Shown here piece by piece: positions 48,817 to 57,798 of a stretch of DNA of 64,000 bases (the first letter of the stretch is position 1; each line of letters begins with the position of its first letter). Both the position numbers and the translations under genes were made by a program. The notes beneath the pieces are model-generated. The model saw only the letters and a program-made list of their open reading frames with translations. It was not told where the DNA came from and searched no databases. The stretch is from Micromonospora aurantiaca ATCC 27029 (GTDB lineage Bacteria; Actinomycetota; Actinomycetes; Mycobacteriales; Micromonosporaceae): positions 3,914,001 through 3,978,000 of the forward strand of contig NC_014391.1 of NCBI RefSeq assembly GCF_000145235.1. The letters run 5' to 3'.

Positions 48817-49758
48817 CCGGATGACCGCCGCGTCCAGCCGGGCCGCGATGTCGGCCGGGTCGAGGTGGCCGTCGGCGACGAGGACCCGGTGCCGGTTGTG
48901 CCGGGGCTGCCCGGCCGCGACCACCGCCGGGCTGTCGAACGCGTACGCGACGCAGACGCCCGGGTACATCGCGGTGCGCACGAACCACCTGTCGCCCGTC
49001 CCCAGGCCGGTGAACACCAGCGTGTACGCGCCACCTCCGGGCGCGGTGGCGGACAACGCCAGCCAGGGCGCGGCCGAGCCGTTCACCGCCTCCTCGCCTT
49101 CCGCGTCGGCGGTACGCACGAGGGGTTCGCCGTCGGCCACCGCACGCCAGAAGAAGCCGCCGTACCCCGCGCCGCCCGGGCGGCCGTTCGTGGCCGGGCT
49201 GCCCAGGTGCACGTCAGCGCCGGTGGCGGAGGTGAGCGTGGCGGACAGGTCCAGCCACCAGGCGTCCTCGCCGGCCGGCGTGGCGGTGATCCGCCGGTGT
49301 TCGCGCAGCAGCACCCGGCCGTGCCGGTCCCGCCACTCCAGATCGTGGTCGAGCCGGTCGGCGGCCCGGTCCCGCCAGCCGGTATGCGCGATCACGCCGT
49401 GGTCGTCGCGCCAGGTGTAGCCGGTGCCGCGCACGTACGTCCGGCCGCCCCACAGGTTGACGCCGTCGACGTCCTGCACCGCCAATGACGCGCCGAGGTG
49501 CCAGACGTGGTCGGCCGGCAGCGCGTCCGTGACCGGGGTGCCGACCCGGGTCCGCACCGGGTGCAGGTACGGCCGGGGTCCGTGACGCGGGTCGAGGTCG
49601 GGCCGGACCACGTACCGGGCCACCTCGGCGCCACCGACGACCAGCCGCGACTCGGCGTCGGTGCCGGCAAGCCGCGACTCCGCGTCGCCCCCGGCAAGGC
49701 GCGACTCGGCGTCAGCCCGGCGCGGCTCGGCAGCGGCGGAACGGGGTTCGGCGGTCAC
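48814..49758 (-). CDS. DUF6807 (PmoA-like) family protein
   Basis: A 314-residue beta-rich protein of the DUF6807 family (once labelled methane oxygenase PmoA). Recognisable stretches are RPYLHPVRT, HLGASLAVQDVDGVNLWGGRTY and GGYGGFFWRA-like GAGYGGFFWRAVADGEP. The family has no proven activity but often lies in carbohydrate utilisation loci. An N-terminal extension carries three imperfect DAESRLAG repeats (coding 49642-49735). GTG 49758 overlaps the upstream membrane-protein stop. It is part of the ABC importer-kdgK operon. Confidence 0.8.
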   Translation of the reverse strand: MTAEPRSAAAEPRRADAESRLAGGDAESRLAGTDAESRLVVGGAEVARYVVRPDLDPRHGPRPYLHPVRTRVGTPVTDALPADHVWHLGASLAVQDVDGVNLWGGRTYVRGTGYTWRDDHGVIAHTGWRDRAADRLDHDLEWRDRHGRVLLREHRRITATPAGEDAWWLDLSATLTSATGADVHLGSPATNGRPGGAGYGGFFWRAVADGEPLVRTADAEGEEAVNGSAAPWLALSATAPGGGAYTLVFTGLGTGDRWFVRTAMYPGVCVAYAFDSPAVVAAGQPRHNRHRVLVADGHLDPADIAARLDAAVIR

Positions 49759-50426
49759 GACAGGTCCGGCGCGGGGACCGGGTGGCGGGCGTCCAGCGCG
49801 TGCAGCGCCGCGAGCGCGTACCCGCCGAGGATCGGCACCGCCACCGGCGTGACCAGCACACCCAGCACCACGGCGAGCACGCAGACGCCGGAGGCGGCGG
49901 CCCAGGTGCCGGGGCGCTGCGGGCAGGTGCGGGCCACCTCGAGCGCGGCCGTTCGCCAGCCCCGGCCGCCGGTGCGTCCGACCGCTACGGCGACAAGGCC
50001 CGCGTACCCGAGCAGGACCGCCACCACGACGGCGGTGAGCGCGAGCGCGGGCCCGCCGCCTGGTACCCGGCCGGTGGTGAGCGCGAGCAGATCGGCGGCG
50101 AGCAGCGCGGCGGCGGCCAGGGCGACGGCGCTCACCGCCAGCCCGGCGGGCAGCGCACGGCCGAACCGGGTCAGGCTGGTCCGCGCGTCCGGCCAGGCGC
50201 CGGTGACCGACCTGTCGTGCAGCGCGGCACTCGCGGTGGCGACCGCCGGGGCGAGCGTGAGCACCGGCAGCGCGGCGAGCGCCACGGCGAAGCCGAGCAG
50301 CGCCAGGTCGGTCGCCTCGCGCAGCGTGTCCCGCCAGTCGGCACGGGCCGGCACGGTGTCGGGGTGGGCCGGCACGGTGTCGGGGTGGGCGGGTACGGCG
50401 TCGGTGTGGGCAGGCACAGCGCTCAT
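49755..50426 (-). CDS. YesL/DUF624-like membrane protein
   Basis: A 223-residue membrane protein with four to five helices. LLGFAVALAALPVLTLAPAVATASAAL matches the start of DUF624/YesL proteins, which accompany sugar ABC importers in many loci; their function is unclear. The N-terminal ~28 residues contain 7-residue VPAHPDT repeats (coding about 50345-50420). ATG 50426 overlaps the permease stop (ATGA). It is in the importer operon. Confidence 0.75.
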   Translation of the reverse strand: MSAVPAHTDAVPAHPDTVPAHPDTVPARADWRDTLREATDLALLGFAVALAALPVLTLAPAVATASAALHDRSVTGAWPDARTSLTRFGRALPAGLAVSAVALAAAALLAADLLALTTGRVPGGGPALALTAVVVAVLLGYAGLVAVAVGRTGGRGWRTAALEVARTCPQRPGTWAAASGVCVLAVVLGVLVTPVAVPILGGYALAALHALDARHPVPAPDLS

Positions 50427-51292
50427 CCCTTCAGCCCGCTGGTGTTGATGCCCTCGACGAGCATCCGCTGGAAGGCCAGGAAGAACAGGAACACCGGCAG
50501 CAGGGACAGCACCGACATGGCAAACATCGGGCCGACAGCGCTCTGGCTTGTCGAGTCGATGAACAGGGTCAGCGCCACCGGGACCGTGTAGTCCTCCAGG
50601 CTGGACAGGAACACCAGCTGGCGGAAGAAGTCGTTCCAGGTCCAGATGAACGAGAAGATCGCGGTGGTGACCAGCGCCGGGCGGCTCAGCGGCAGGATGA
50701 CGTGCCGGAACACGCCGTACGGGGACGCGCCGTCGATGGTGGCCGCCTCGTCCAGCTCGCGCGGGATGCCGCGCATGAACTGCACCATGAGGAAGACGAA
50801 GAACGCCTCGGTGGCCAGGAACTGCGGCACCAGCAGCGGCAGGTACGGCCAGTCGCCGCCGACCAGGCCGAGGCTGCGGAACAGGATGTACTGCGGCACG
50901 ATCAGCACGTGCCCGGGCAGCAGCAGCGTCCCGATCATGACGGTGAACCACATCTTGCGCAGCCGGAACCGCAGCCGGCCCAGGGCGTACGCGGCGAGCA
51001 GGCAGGACAGCGCGTTGCCGACGACGGTGAGCCCGCTGACCAGCGCGCTGTTGAGGAAGAACCGGCCGAAGCTGATGTCGAAGTTGGTCCAGCCGTCGAG
51101 GTAGTTGCCGGGGGTGAAACGTTCCGGCAGCAGGCCGACGTTGTTGACGATCTCGGCCTGCGACTTGACCGAGGTGCCGAGCATCCAGAACAGCGGGTAG
51201 AGCACCACCGCGACGATCGCCACGAGCACGATCAGCCGCAGGACGTTCCGGCCGCCGCCCGGCCGGCGGCGGGCGACAGGAAGCGCCGTCAT
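50423..51292 (-). CDS. Carbohydrate ABC transporter permease (MalG type)
   Basis: A 289-residue inner-membrane permease with six helices. The cytoplasmic EAA loop is ELDEAATIDGASPYGVFRHVILPLSRPAL, contacting the ATPase. It is the second permease after the upstream MalF-type gene, overlapped by 4 nt. No dedicated ATPase gene is in the window, so a shared MsiK-like ATPase is expected, as usual in actinomycetes. Likely substrate, judged by neighbours: uronic acids or pectin oligomers. Confidence 0.93.
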   Translation of the reverse strand: MTALPVARRRPGGGRNVLRLIVLVAIVAVVLYPLFWMLGTSVKSQAEIVNNVGLLPERFTPGNYLDGWTNFDISFGRFFLNSALVSGLTVVGNALSCLLAAYALGRLRFRLRKMWFTVMIGTLLLPGHVLIVPQYILFRSLGLVGGDWPYLPLLVPQFLATEAFFVFLMVQFMRGIPRELDEAATIDGASPYGVFRHVILPLSRPALVTTAIFSFIWTWNDFFRQLVFLSSLEDYTVPVALTLFIDSTSQSAVGPMFAMSVLSLLPVFLFFLAFQRMLVEGINTSGLKG

Positions 51293-52269
51293 GAGTCGTC
51301 TCCGTCCGAGTAGTGCACCCAGAACCGGCCGGTGCTGAAGAAGACGGCGGTGACCACGCCGATCGCCACCAGGAACACCCACGCCATCGCCGACGCGTAG
51401 CCCATCTCCAGGTCGGTGAAGCCGGAGATGTAGAGCTTCAGCGTGTACATCAACGTGGAGTCGACCGGGCCGCCGGTGCCGTTGCTGAGCACGAACGCGG
51501 CGGTGAAGCCCTGGAAGCCGTTGATGGTCTCCAGCACCAGGTTGAAGAAGATCACCGGGGAGAGCATGGGCAGCGTGACCGCGCGGAACCGCCGCCACGC
51601 CCCGGCGCCGTCCACGGCCGCCGCCTCGTACAGCTCGGTGGGCACCTGCTTGAGCCCGGCCAGGAAGATCACCATGGGTGCGCCGAACTGCCAGATCGCC
51701 AGCACCATCAGCGTCTCCAGCGCCCAGTCCGGGTCACTGACCCAGGGCAGCCCTTCGACGCCGAACAGGGCGAGGAACGAGTTGAACGCGCCGTCCCGGT
51801 TGAACATGTTGACCCAGACGATGGCCAGCGCGACGCTGCCGCCGAGCAGCGACGGCAGGTAGAACAGGCTGCGGAACAGCCCGACGCCGCGCCAGGCACG
51901 GTTGAGCAGCAGCGCCACACCGAGCGCGGCGGCCAGCTTCAGCGGCACCGCGATCAGCGCGAACGTCAGCGTGACCCGCACCGCGTGCCAGTACGACGGG
52001 TCGGCGGTGAACATCCGCTCGTAGTTGGCCAGCCCCACCCACCGCACCTCGGACAGCGGGGTGAGGATGTCGTAGTCGGTGAAGCTCAGCCAGAGCGAGA
52101 GCACCATCGGGATCGCCGTGACGCCCATCAGTCCGATGAGCCAGGGCGAGAGGAAGACGTACCCCGCCAGGCCCTCGCCGAGCCGGGCCCGGCCGGCCCG
52201 ACGCCGCGTGGGGCGAGGGCCGGCCGGTCCGGTGCGCGGGGTCCGGCCGGGCGCCGTGGTGAGAGCCAC
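51289..52269 (-). CDS. Carbohydrate ABC transporter permease (MalF type)
   Basis: A 326-residue permease with a basic N-terminal tail and six helices. The EAA loop LYEAAAVDGAGAWRRFRAVTLPMLSPVIFFN is present. It follows the binding protein and precedes the MalG-type permease. The overlap with the downstream permease and the 21-bp gap after the binding-protein gene indicate one operon. Regulated, by inference, by the LacI protein encoded upstream. Confidence 0.93.
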   Translation of the reverse strand: MALTTAPGRTPRTGPAGPRPTRRRAGRARLGEGLAGYVFLSPWLIGLMGVTAIPMVLSLWLSFTDYDILTPLSEVRWVGLANYERMFTADPSYWHAVRVTLTFALIAVPLKLAAALGVALLLNRAWRGVGLFRSLFYLPSLLGGSVALAIVWVNMFNRDGAFNSFLALFGVEGLPWVSDPDWALETLMVLAIWQFGAPMVIFLAGLKQVPTELYEAAAVDGAGAWRRFRAVTLPMLSPVIFFNLVLETINGFQGFTAAFVLSNGTGGPVDSTLMYTLKLYISGFTDLEMGYASAMAWVFLVAIGVVTAVFFSTGRFWVHYSDGDDS

Positions 52270-52290
52270 GGGACCGGTCCTTTCGTGGGG

Positions 52291-53634
52291 TCAGGCGATC
52301 GCGGACTTGCAGGCGGCGACGAACTGCTCCGCCGCCTGGGCCGGGGTGGCGCGGCCGTACTGGGCGTTCTCGGCGGCCTTGACCAGCTCGGACTTGACCT
52401 TGCTGTGCCCCTTGATCGGGACCTGGGGCGAGGCGCCGAACTTCTGCGCCAGGTCGGACTCGACCTGGATGGACTGCTTCATGGCCGGGTCGGTGGCGGT
52501 CTCGCTGACCTTGGCGCGCAGATCCATGTTCGACGGCAGACCGCGGTCGGTGCCGAGCAGCGCCACCGCCTCCGGGTCGTTGTTCAGGAAGTTGATCACA
52601 TCGACGGCGACGTCCTTGTGCTTGCTGCCCTTGAACACCGACCAGTACATCGAGGCGCGCGCCCACTGCGCGCTCGGGTCACCCGGGTACGCGACCACGC
52701 CCAGTTCGTCCTTGGTGTTCTTCTTCAGGTCCGGCATCTGGTTGACCCAGACCCAGGAGGTGGCCGACTTGCCGGTGACCACGAGCTGCTTGGTGATGTC
52801 GCTGGAGTTGCCCTCGTGGATGACGTCAGGCGTCGGGGTGGCGCCCCGGTCCCGCGCGCCCTTCCACAGCTCGAACCACTTCGTCACGTCCTCGGCGGTG
52901 AAGCCGAGTTCCTTGCCCTTGTACAGGTCCTTGCCCTGCTGGCGCAGCCACACCCAGAGCGCCTTGTAGTCGGCGCTCGGGTCCTGGGTGCCGGGCACCT
53001 TCGTCTTCTTCGCCACCTGCTCGGCCCAGGCGATGTGCTCCTCCCAGCTCATCCCGGTGGTCGGCTCGGGCAGCCCGTTCTTGGTGAGCAGCGTCTTGTT
53101 GTAGACCAGGCCCTGCGTGTTCTCCCCAGCGGCGACCCCGGCGAGCTTGCCGTCGACCACGCCGTACTCCAGCAGGCTCTTGGGGAACTTCGACACGTCG
53201 AGCTTGCCGGAGTCGCGGTAGCTGCTCAGGTCGAGCGTGGTGCTGCGGCCGGCGTACTCGGCCAGGTAGTTGTCGTCGATCTGGAACAGGTCCGGCGGGT
53301 TGCCGCCGGCGGTCAGTGTGGCGAGCTTGTCGAAGTAGCCCTGGTTGGCCTGCCAGGTCTTCTCGAACGTCACGTCCGGGTGCTTCTTGGTGTAGAGGGC
53401 AAGGGCGTCCTCGGTGAGCTTGGCCCGGGCCTCTCCGCCCCACCAGAAGACGGAGAGCTTGACCGGGCCGCCGTCGCCGCCGGCTTCGTCGTCGCCGCAG
53501 CCGGCCGCGCCCAGGGCGAGGGGCACGGCGAGCGCGACGGCGGCCAGGCCGCGGACGAGTCGGCGTCGGGTCAGGGGGGTACGGTGATCCCGCCCGGCGG
53601 GTGCGCCGGCGGTGGGGGACGTTGCGGGGTGCAT
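52291..53634 (-). CDS. Sugar ABC transporter substrate-binding lipoprotein
   Basis: A 447-residue family 1 extracellular solute-binding protein. The signal peptide (TRRRLVRGLAAVALAVPLAL) ends in lipobox GAAGC and carries twin arginines, so export may be by Tat. Mature sequence includes LSVFWWGGEARAK, NPPDLFQIDDNYLAEYAG and SYRDSGKLDVSKFPKSLLEYG. ATG 53634 has GAGGAGTGAG upstream. It feeds the two permeases below. Genome context suggests uronates or pectic oligosaccharides as ligand; this is inference. Confidence 0.93.
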   Translation of the reverse strand: MHPATSPTAGAPAGRDHRTPLTRRRLVRGLAAVALAVPLALGAAGCGDDEAGGDGGPVKLSVFWWGGEARAKLTEDALALYTKKHPDVTFEKTWQANQGYFDKLATLTAGGNPPDLFQIDDNYLAEYAGRSTTLDLSSYRDSGKLDVSKFPKSLLEYGVVDGKLAGVAAGENTQGLVYNKTLLTKNGLPEPTTGMSWEEHIAWAEQVAKKTKVPGTQDPSADYKALWVWLRQQGKDLYKGKELGFTAEDVTKWFELWKGARDRGATPTPDVIHEGNSSDITKQLVVTGKSATSWVWVNQMPDLKKNTKDELGVVAYPGDPSAQWARASMYWSVFKGSKHKDVAVDVINFLNNDPEAVALLGTDRGLPSNMDLRAKVSETATDPAMKQSIQVESDLAQKFGASPQVPIKGHSKVKSELVKAAENAQYGRATPAQAAEQFVAACKSAIA

Positions 53635-53694
53635 CTGCGCTCACTCCTCGGCTGTGGGAGGCGACGACGTCACCGGCGGCCGTCCGCGGGCCGC

Positions 53695-53722
53695 CCGGGT
53701 CCGCAAGGCTGTGCGGGCCCGG
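53695..53722 (-). terminator. Hairpin between LacI and binding-protein genes
   Basis: CCGGGTCCGCA and TGCGGGCCCGG pair over 11 bp with one mismatch or wobble and a 6-nt loop, in the 97-bp gap between the LacI stop and the binding-protein start. It may attenuate or end the LacI transcript. Confidence 0.45.
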
Positions 53723-53731
53723 GCCACCTGC

Positions 53732-54778
53732 TCAGGCTCCGGTGCCGTCCCGGCCGGGCGCGGGGACGGGCCCGGTCGAGTCGCGGACGACCAGTTCGGT
53801 CTGGAGCATTACCTGTGCGGTGGTGCGACGGTCGCCGGCCGCCGCGCCCCGGCCCCGGGCGCCGCGTGGCGCGTCGGAGTCGAGTTGCAGCAGCATGTCG
53901 ACGGCCGTCCGGCCGGCGGCCGCGGTCGGCGTGGCCACCGTCGTCAACTTGGGGCGGGTGAGCCGGCTCAGCGCGATGTCGTCGACGCCGACGACGCTCA
54001 CGTCGTGCGGCACCCGCGCCCCGATCGCGTCCAGCCCTTCGATCAGGCCGATCGCCATCAGGTCGTTGTAGGCGAGCACGGCGGTGACGCCGCTGCGGCG
54101 TACCTGCTCGGCGAGCGCGCCGCCGCCGGTCTCGGTGGGCTGGTTGGGTCCGAGGACTGTCAGTTCCGCTCCCCCGCCCCGGGCGGCGGCGGTCGCGGCG
54201 CGGCGCATCTCCCGGGCGGTCCAGGAGCCGCGCGGGCCGCCGAGCAGCGCGATCCGGCGGTGACCGAGCCCGAGCAGGTGCTCGATCGCGGCCCGGGCGC
54301 CCTGCCCGACGTCCATCATCACGCAGGGCAGGCCGGCGATCTGGCGGTTTATCACCACCACCGGGACCTCGCGGCTGACCTGCTCGATCAGGCTGTTGCT
54401 CATCCGGGGGCTGCACAGCAGCACACCGTCGACCTGCTTGGCCAGGGCGTGGACCAGGTCCTCCTCGGCGACCGGGTCCTCGTTGGTGTCGGCCACGAAC
54501 ACGTGGTAGTCGCGGTGCCGGGCCTGCCCCTCCGCCGCCTTGATCAGCGGCGGGAAGAACGGGTTGGCGATGTCGGCCACGATCAGGCCGATGTTGTGCG
54601 TACGGCCGGTGATGAGGGCCCGGGCGGCCCGGTTGGGCCGGTAGCCGAGGTCCTCCGCGCAGGCCAGCACCCGGACCCGGGTCTCCGGGTTGACCAGGTG
54701 CGGGGCCGAGAACGTCCGGGACACGGTGGAGATGTGCACACCGGAGGCGCGGGCGACGTCCCGGATGGTGGCTGGCAC
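53732..54778 (-). CDS. LacI/GalR family regulator of the uronate locus
   Basis: A 348-residue regulator. The HTH ATIRDVARASGVHISTVSRTFS and hinge RPNRAARALITGRT precede a sugar-binding domain (IGLIVADIANPFFPPLIKAAEGQ, LAYNDLMAIGLIEGLDAIGARVPHDVSVVGVDDIALSRL). The C-terminus has a short Ala/Gly/Arg-rich insertion before MLQTELVVRDST. GTG 54778 follows AGGGAG. It sits at the divide between the importer operon and the catabolic operon, next to several LacI-type palindromes, so it likely controls both. Confidence 0.93.
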   Translation of the reverse strand: MPATIRDVARASGVHISTVSRTFSAPHLVNPETRVRVLACAEDLGYRPNRAARALITGRTHNIGLIVADIANPFFPPLIKAAEGQARHRDYHVFVADTNEDPVAEEDLVHALAKQVDGVLLCSPRMSNSLIEQVSREVPVVVINRQIAGLPCVMMDVGQGARAAIEHLLGLGHRRIALLGGPRGSWTAREMRRAATAAARGGGAELTVLGPNQPTETGGGALAEQVRRSGVTAVLAYNDLMAIGLIEGLDAIGARVPHDVSVVGVDDIALSRLTRPKLTTVATPTAAAGRTAVDMLLQLDSDAPRGARGRGAAAGDRRTTAQVMLQTELVVRDSTGPVPAPGRDGTGA

Positions 54779-55019
54779 GGCGGGCTCCCTCGTCCGATGT
54801 GGTGGGCGTCACGGGTGCCGCCCATTAATGCAAACGGTTGCGCCCGTGTCAACGGTCCATTGTTGCGGCTCGATTGCGCCGGCGTTCCCGCCACGTGCAT
54901 GAATGCCCATCAACGGGGATGGATAGGACGGCTTGGGCGGCAACCGTTGACGACGCATCCACCGTCATGGTTTCTTCGGCTGCAAACCTTTGCAGCCGAC
55001 TGCCGGGGAGGCCGACGTC
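54779..55019. promoter_or_regulatory. Divergent control region with multiple LacI-type operators
   Basis: A 241-bp region that is AT-richer than its surroundings. Palindromic LacI-type sites are GCAAACGGTTGC (54830-54841), GCAACCGTTGAC (54940-54951, imperfect) and TGCAAACCTTTGCA inside a perfect 10-bp inverted repeat at 54978-54999. CAACGG/GTTG half-sites also occur around 54850-54865. The last site lies 20 bp before the plus-strand start, the first 52 bp before the LacI start, so the regulator could repress both operons and itself by looping. No clear -35/-10 pairs were recognised. Confidence 0.7.
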
Positions 55020-56348
55020 ATGTCACCACCGGCCCGGAAACGGGTCCGCCACGCCCTGGTGGGTGCCGGGGCACGCGCCGAGATGTTCGTCCGTGCCCTC
55101 GCGCTCGACCACGCCGACACCGCCGAGCTGGTCGCGCTCGCCGACGTCAACCAGATCCGGATGGACGCCCACAACCGCTGGCTGGCCGAGCTGGGCCACC
55201 CGCCGGTGCCCACGTACGCCGCCGCCGACGTCACCGCCATGCTCGCCAAGGAGCGGGTCGACGTGGTGCTGGTGACCAGCGTCGACGCCACCCACGACGA
55301 GTACGTGACGGCGGCGCTGCGGGCCGGCTGCGACGTGGTCGTGGAGAAGCCGATGACTGTCGACGCGGAACGGTGCCGGCGCATCCTGGACGCGGTCGCC
55401 GAGACCGGCCGGCGCGTCACCGTCGCGTTCAACTACCGCTACAACCCGCTGCACGAACAGTTCCGGCGGCTGCTGGCCGACGGCGCGGTCGGCGAGATCG
55501 GGTCGGTGCACTTCGAGTGGCTGCTCGACGTGCGCCACGGCGCCGACTACTTCCGCCGCTGGCACCGGGACAAGTCCGTCTCCGGCGGCCTGCTCGTGCA
55601 CAAGTCCGGCCACCACTTCGACCTGGTCAACTGGTGGCTGGACGCCCGCCCGGTCGAGGTGCACGCGTACGGCCGGCTGTTCTTCTACGGCGAGGACGGC
55701 CGCCGGCACGGCTACGCCCGCGACTACGACCGGGCGCACGGCTCCCCCGCCGCCGACGGCGACCCGTTCGCGCTGCGCCTGGCCGACCACCCGAGGCTGC
55801 GCGAGCTATACCTCGACGCCGAGGCCGAGGACGGCTACCACCGCGACCGCAACGTCTTCGCCCCCGGCGTGACCATCGAGGACGACCTCGCGGTGCTCGC
55901 CCGCTACGACACCGGCGCGACGATGACCTACCACCTCACCGCGTACGCCCCCTGGGAGGGCTACCGGGTCATGGTCAACGGCAGCCGGGGCCGCCTCGAA
56001 CTGGAGGTGACCGAGAGCGACCACGTCAGCCCGTCCGTCGCCGGTGCCCTCAAGGGCGCGGCGCTGCACGGCGACGAGGCCGCCGTCGAGCAGGGCGCGG
56101 CCCGGCTCACGCTGCGCCCGTTCTGGGCGCCGCCGCAGGAGATCCCGGTCGAGGGCTGGACCCGGCGCGGGCACGGCGGCGCGGACGCCCGGATGACCCG
56201 GGTGCTGCTCGGCGGCGAACCCGACCCGCTCGGCCGGGCGGCCACCGCCCGCGACGGCGCACTCGCCCTGCTCACCGGCCTGGCCGCCAACCGCTCGCTG
56301 GAGACCGGCGCGCCCGTCCGGGTCGCCGACCTGCTCACCCTGCCCTGA
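55020..56348 (+). CDS. Gfo/Idh/MocA family oxidoreductase (1)
   Basis: A 442-residue NAD(P)-dependent oxidoreductase. The Rossmann glycine loop is ALVGAGARAEMFVRAL, the EKP motif is VVEKPMTVD, and the substrate-domain has the His/Asp-containing GGLLVHKSGHHFDLVNWWL. Length exceeds typical (~340), with an insertion near residues 215-290. Such enzymes oxidise or reduce sugars, often uronates or inositols. ATG 55020 follows GGGGAGG. It is the first gene of the plus-strand catabolic operon, 16 bp before uxaC. Confidence 0.9.
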   Translation: MSPPARKRVRHALVGAGARAEMFVRALALDHADTAELVALADVNQIRMDAHNRWLAELGHPPVPTYAAADVTAMLAKERVDVVLVTSVDATHDEYVTAALRAGCDVVVEKPMTVDAERCRRILDAVAETGRRVTVAFNYRYNPLHEQFRRLLADGAVGEIGSVHFEWLLDVRHGADYFRRWHRDKSVSGGLLVHKSGHHFDLVNWWLDARPVEVHAYGRLFFYGEDGRRHGYARDYDRAHGSPAADGDPFALRLADHPRLRELYLDAEAEDGYHRDRNVFAPGVTIEDDLAVLARYDTGATMTYHLTAYAPWEGYRVMVNGSRGRLELEVTESDHVSPSVAGALKGAALHGDEAAVEQGAARLTLRPFWAPPQEIPVEGWTRRGHGGADARMTRVLLGGEPDPLGRAATARDGALALLTGLAANRSLETGAPVRVADLLTLP

Positions 56349-56364
56349 CCGAGGAGCCCTCGCT

Positions 56365-57798
56365 GTGCCGATCATCCCCCGCGGCGACCTGCTGCTGCCC
56401 GCCGAGCCCGGGCTGCGCGCCCTGGCCCGCGAGCTGTACGCGCTCGCCGCCGAGCAGCCGCTCATCTCCCCGCACGGGCACGTCGACCCCGGGCTGCTGG
56501 CCGAGGACCAGCCGTTCCCCGACCCGGCCCGGCTGCTCATCGTGCCCGACCACTACCTGACCCGGATGCTGCTCAGCCAGGGCGTACCCCCGGCCGACCT
56601 GGGCGTGCCGAGCGTCGACGGCAGCCCGGTGGAGACCGACGGGCGGACCATCTGGCGGCGCTTCGCCGCGCACTGGCACCTGTTCCGCGGCACCCCGTCG
56701 CGACTGTGGCTGGAGCAGACGTTCCGGCACGTGTTCGGCGTCGACACGCCGCTGAGCCCGGCCACCGCCGACGCCGTCTACGACGCGCTCGCCGCGCGCC
56801 TGGCCGAGCCGGGCTTCCGGCCCCGGGCGCTGTTCGAACGCTTCGGCATCGAGGTGCTCGCCACCACCGAGTCACCGCTGGACGACCTGGGCCGGCACGC
56901 CAAGCTCGCCGCCGACGGCTGGGGCGGGCCGGGCGGCCGGGTGGTCACCACGTTCCGCCCCGACGACGTGGTGGACATGGAGTTCGACAACTGGGCCGCG
57001 AACGTGGACCGGCTCGCCGAGGTCTCCGGCGAGGACACCGGCACGTACGCCGGATACCTCGCCGCGCTGCGGGCACGGCGGGAGGCGTTCGCCGCCGCCG
57101 GGGCCACCTCGTCCGACCACGGGCACCCCACCGCCCGTACCCTCGATCTCAGTCCCGCGCAGGCCGCGGCGCTGTACGACAAGGGCCGGCGCGGCCTGGC
57201 CGACGCCGCCGACGCCGAGGCGTTCCGGGCGCACATGCTGCTGGAGTTCGCCCGGATGTCGCTCGACGACGGCCTGGTCATGCAGCTGCACCCCGGCGCG
57301 GTCCGCAACCACAACCGCTGGCTGCACGCCCGGCACGGCCGCGACGTGGGCGGCGACGTGCCGCAGGCCACCGAGTACGTGCACGGCCTCGCGCCGCTGC
57401 TCGACGCGCACGGCAACGACCCCCGGCTCACAGTGGTGCTCTACACGCTCGACGAGGACACGTTCACCAGGGAACTCGCCCCGCTCGCCGGCGGGTACGC
57501 GGCGCTGCGCCTCGGCGCGCCCTGGTGGTTCCTGGACTCCCCCGAGGTGCTGCGCCGGTTCCGCGAGGCGGTCACCGAGACCGCGGGCTTCTACAACACC
57601 GCCGGGTTCGTCGACGACACCCGCGCGTTCTGTTCCATCCCGGTACGCCACGACGTGGCCCGCCGGGTCGACGCCGGATTCCTCGCCCGCCTCGTCGCCG
57701 AGCACCGGCTGACCGAGAACGAGGCCGCCGAGACCATCGTCGACCTGGCGTACCGGCTGCCGAAGCAGGTCTTCAAGTTCGGAGGTGGGCCCGCATGA
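56365..57798 (+). CDS. uxaC: Uronate isomerase (glucuronate/galacturonate isomerase)
   Basis: A 477-residue amidohydrolase-fold isomerase converting D-glucuronate to D-fructuronate or D-galacturonate to D-tagaturonate. LISPHGHVDPGLLAED holds the metal-binding His-x-His, LQLHPGAVRNHN another His, and FVDDTRAFCSIPVRHDVARR is the family's C-terminal signature. GTG 56365 follows GGAG. It overlaps the dehydratase gene by 4 nt. It is the entry step of this uronate pathway. Confidence 0.94.
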   Translation: MPIIPRGDLLLPAEPGLRALARELYALAAEQPLISPHGHVDPGLLAEDQPFPDPARLLIVPDHYLTRMLLSQGVPPADLGVPSVDGSPVETDGRTIWRRFAAHWHLFRGTPSRLWLEQTFRHVFGVDTPLSPATADAVYDALAARLAEPGFRPRALFERFGIEVLATTESPLDDLGRHAKLAADGWGGPGGRVVTTFRPDDVVDMEFDNWAANVDRLAEVSGEDTGTYAGYLAALRARREAFAAAGATSSDHGHPTARTLDLSPAQAAALYDKGRRGLADAADAEAFRAHMLLEFARMSLDDGLVMQLHPGAVRNHNRWLHARHGRDVGGDVPQATEYVHGLAPLLDAHGNDPRLTVVLYTLDEDTFTRELAPLAGGYAALRLGAPWWFLDSPEVLRRFREAVTETAGFYNTAGFVDDTRAFCSIPVRHDVARRVDAGFLARLVAEHRLTENEAAETIVDLAYRLPKQVFKFGGGPA

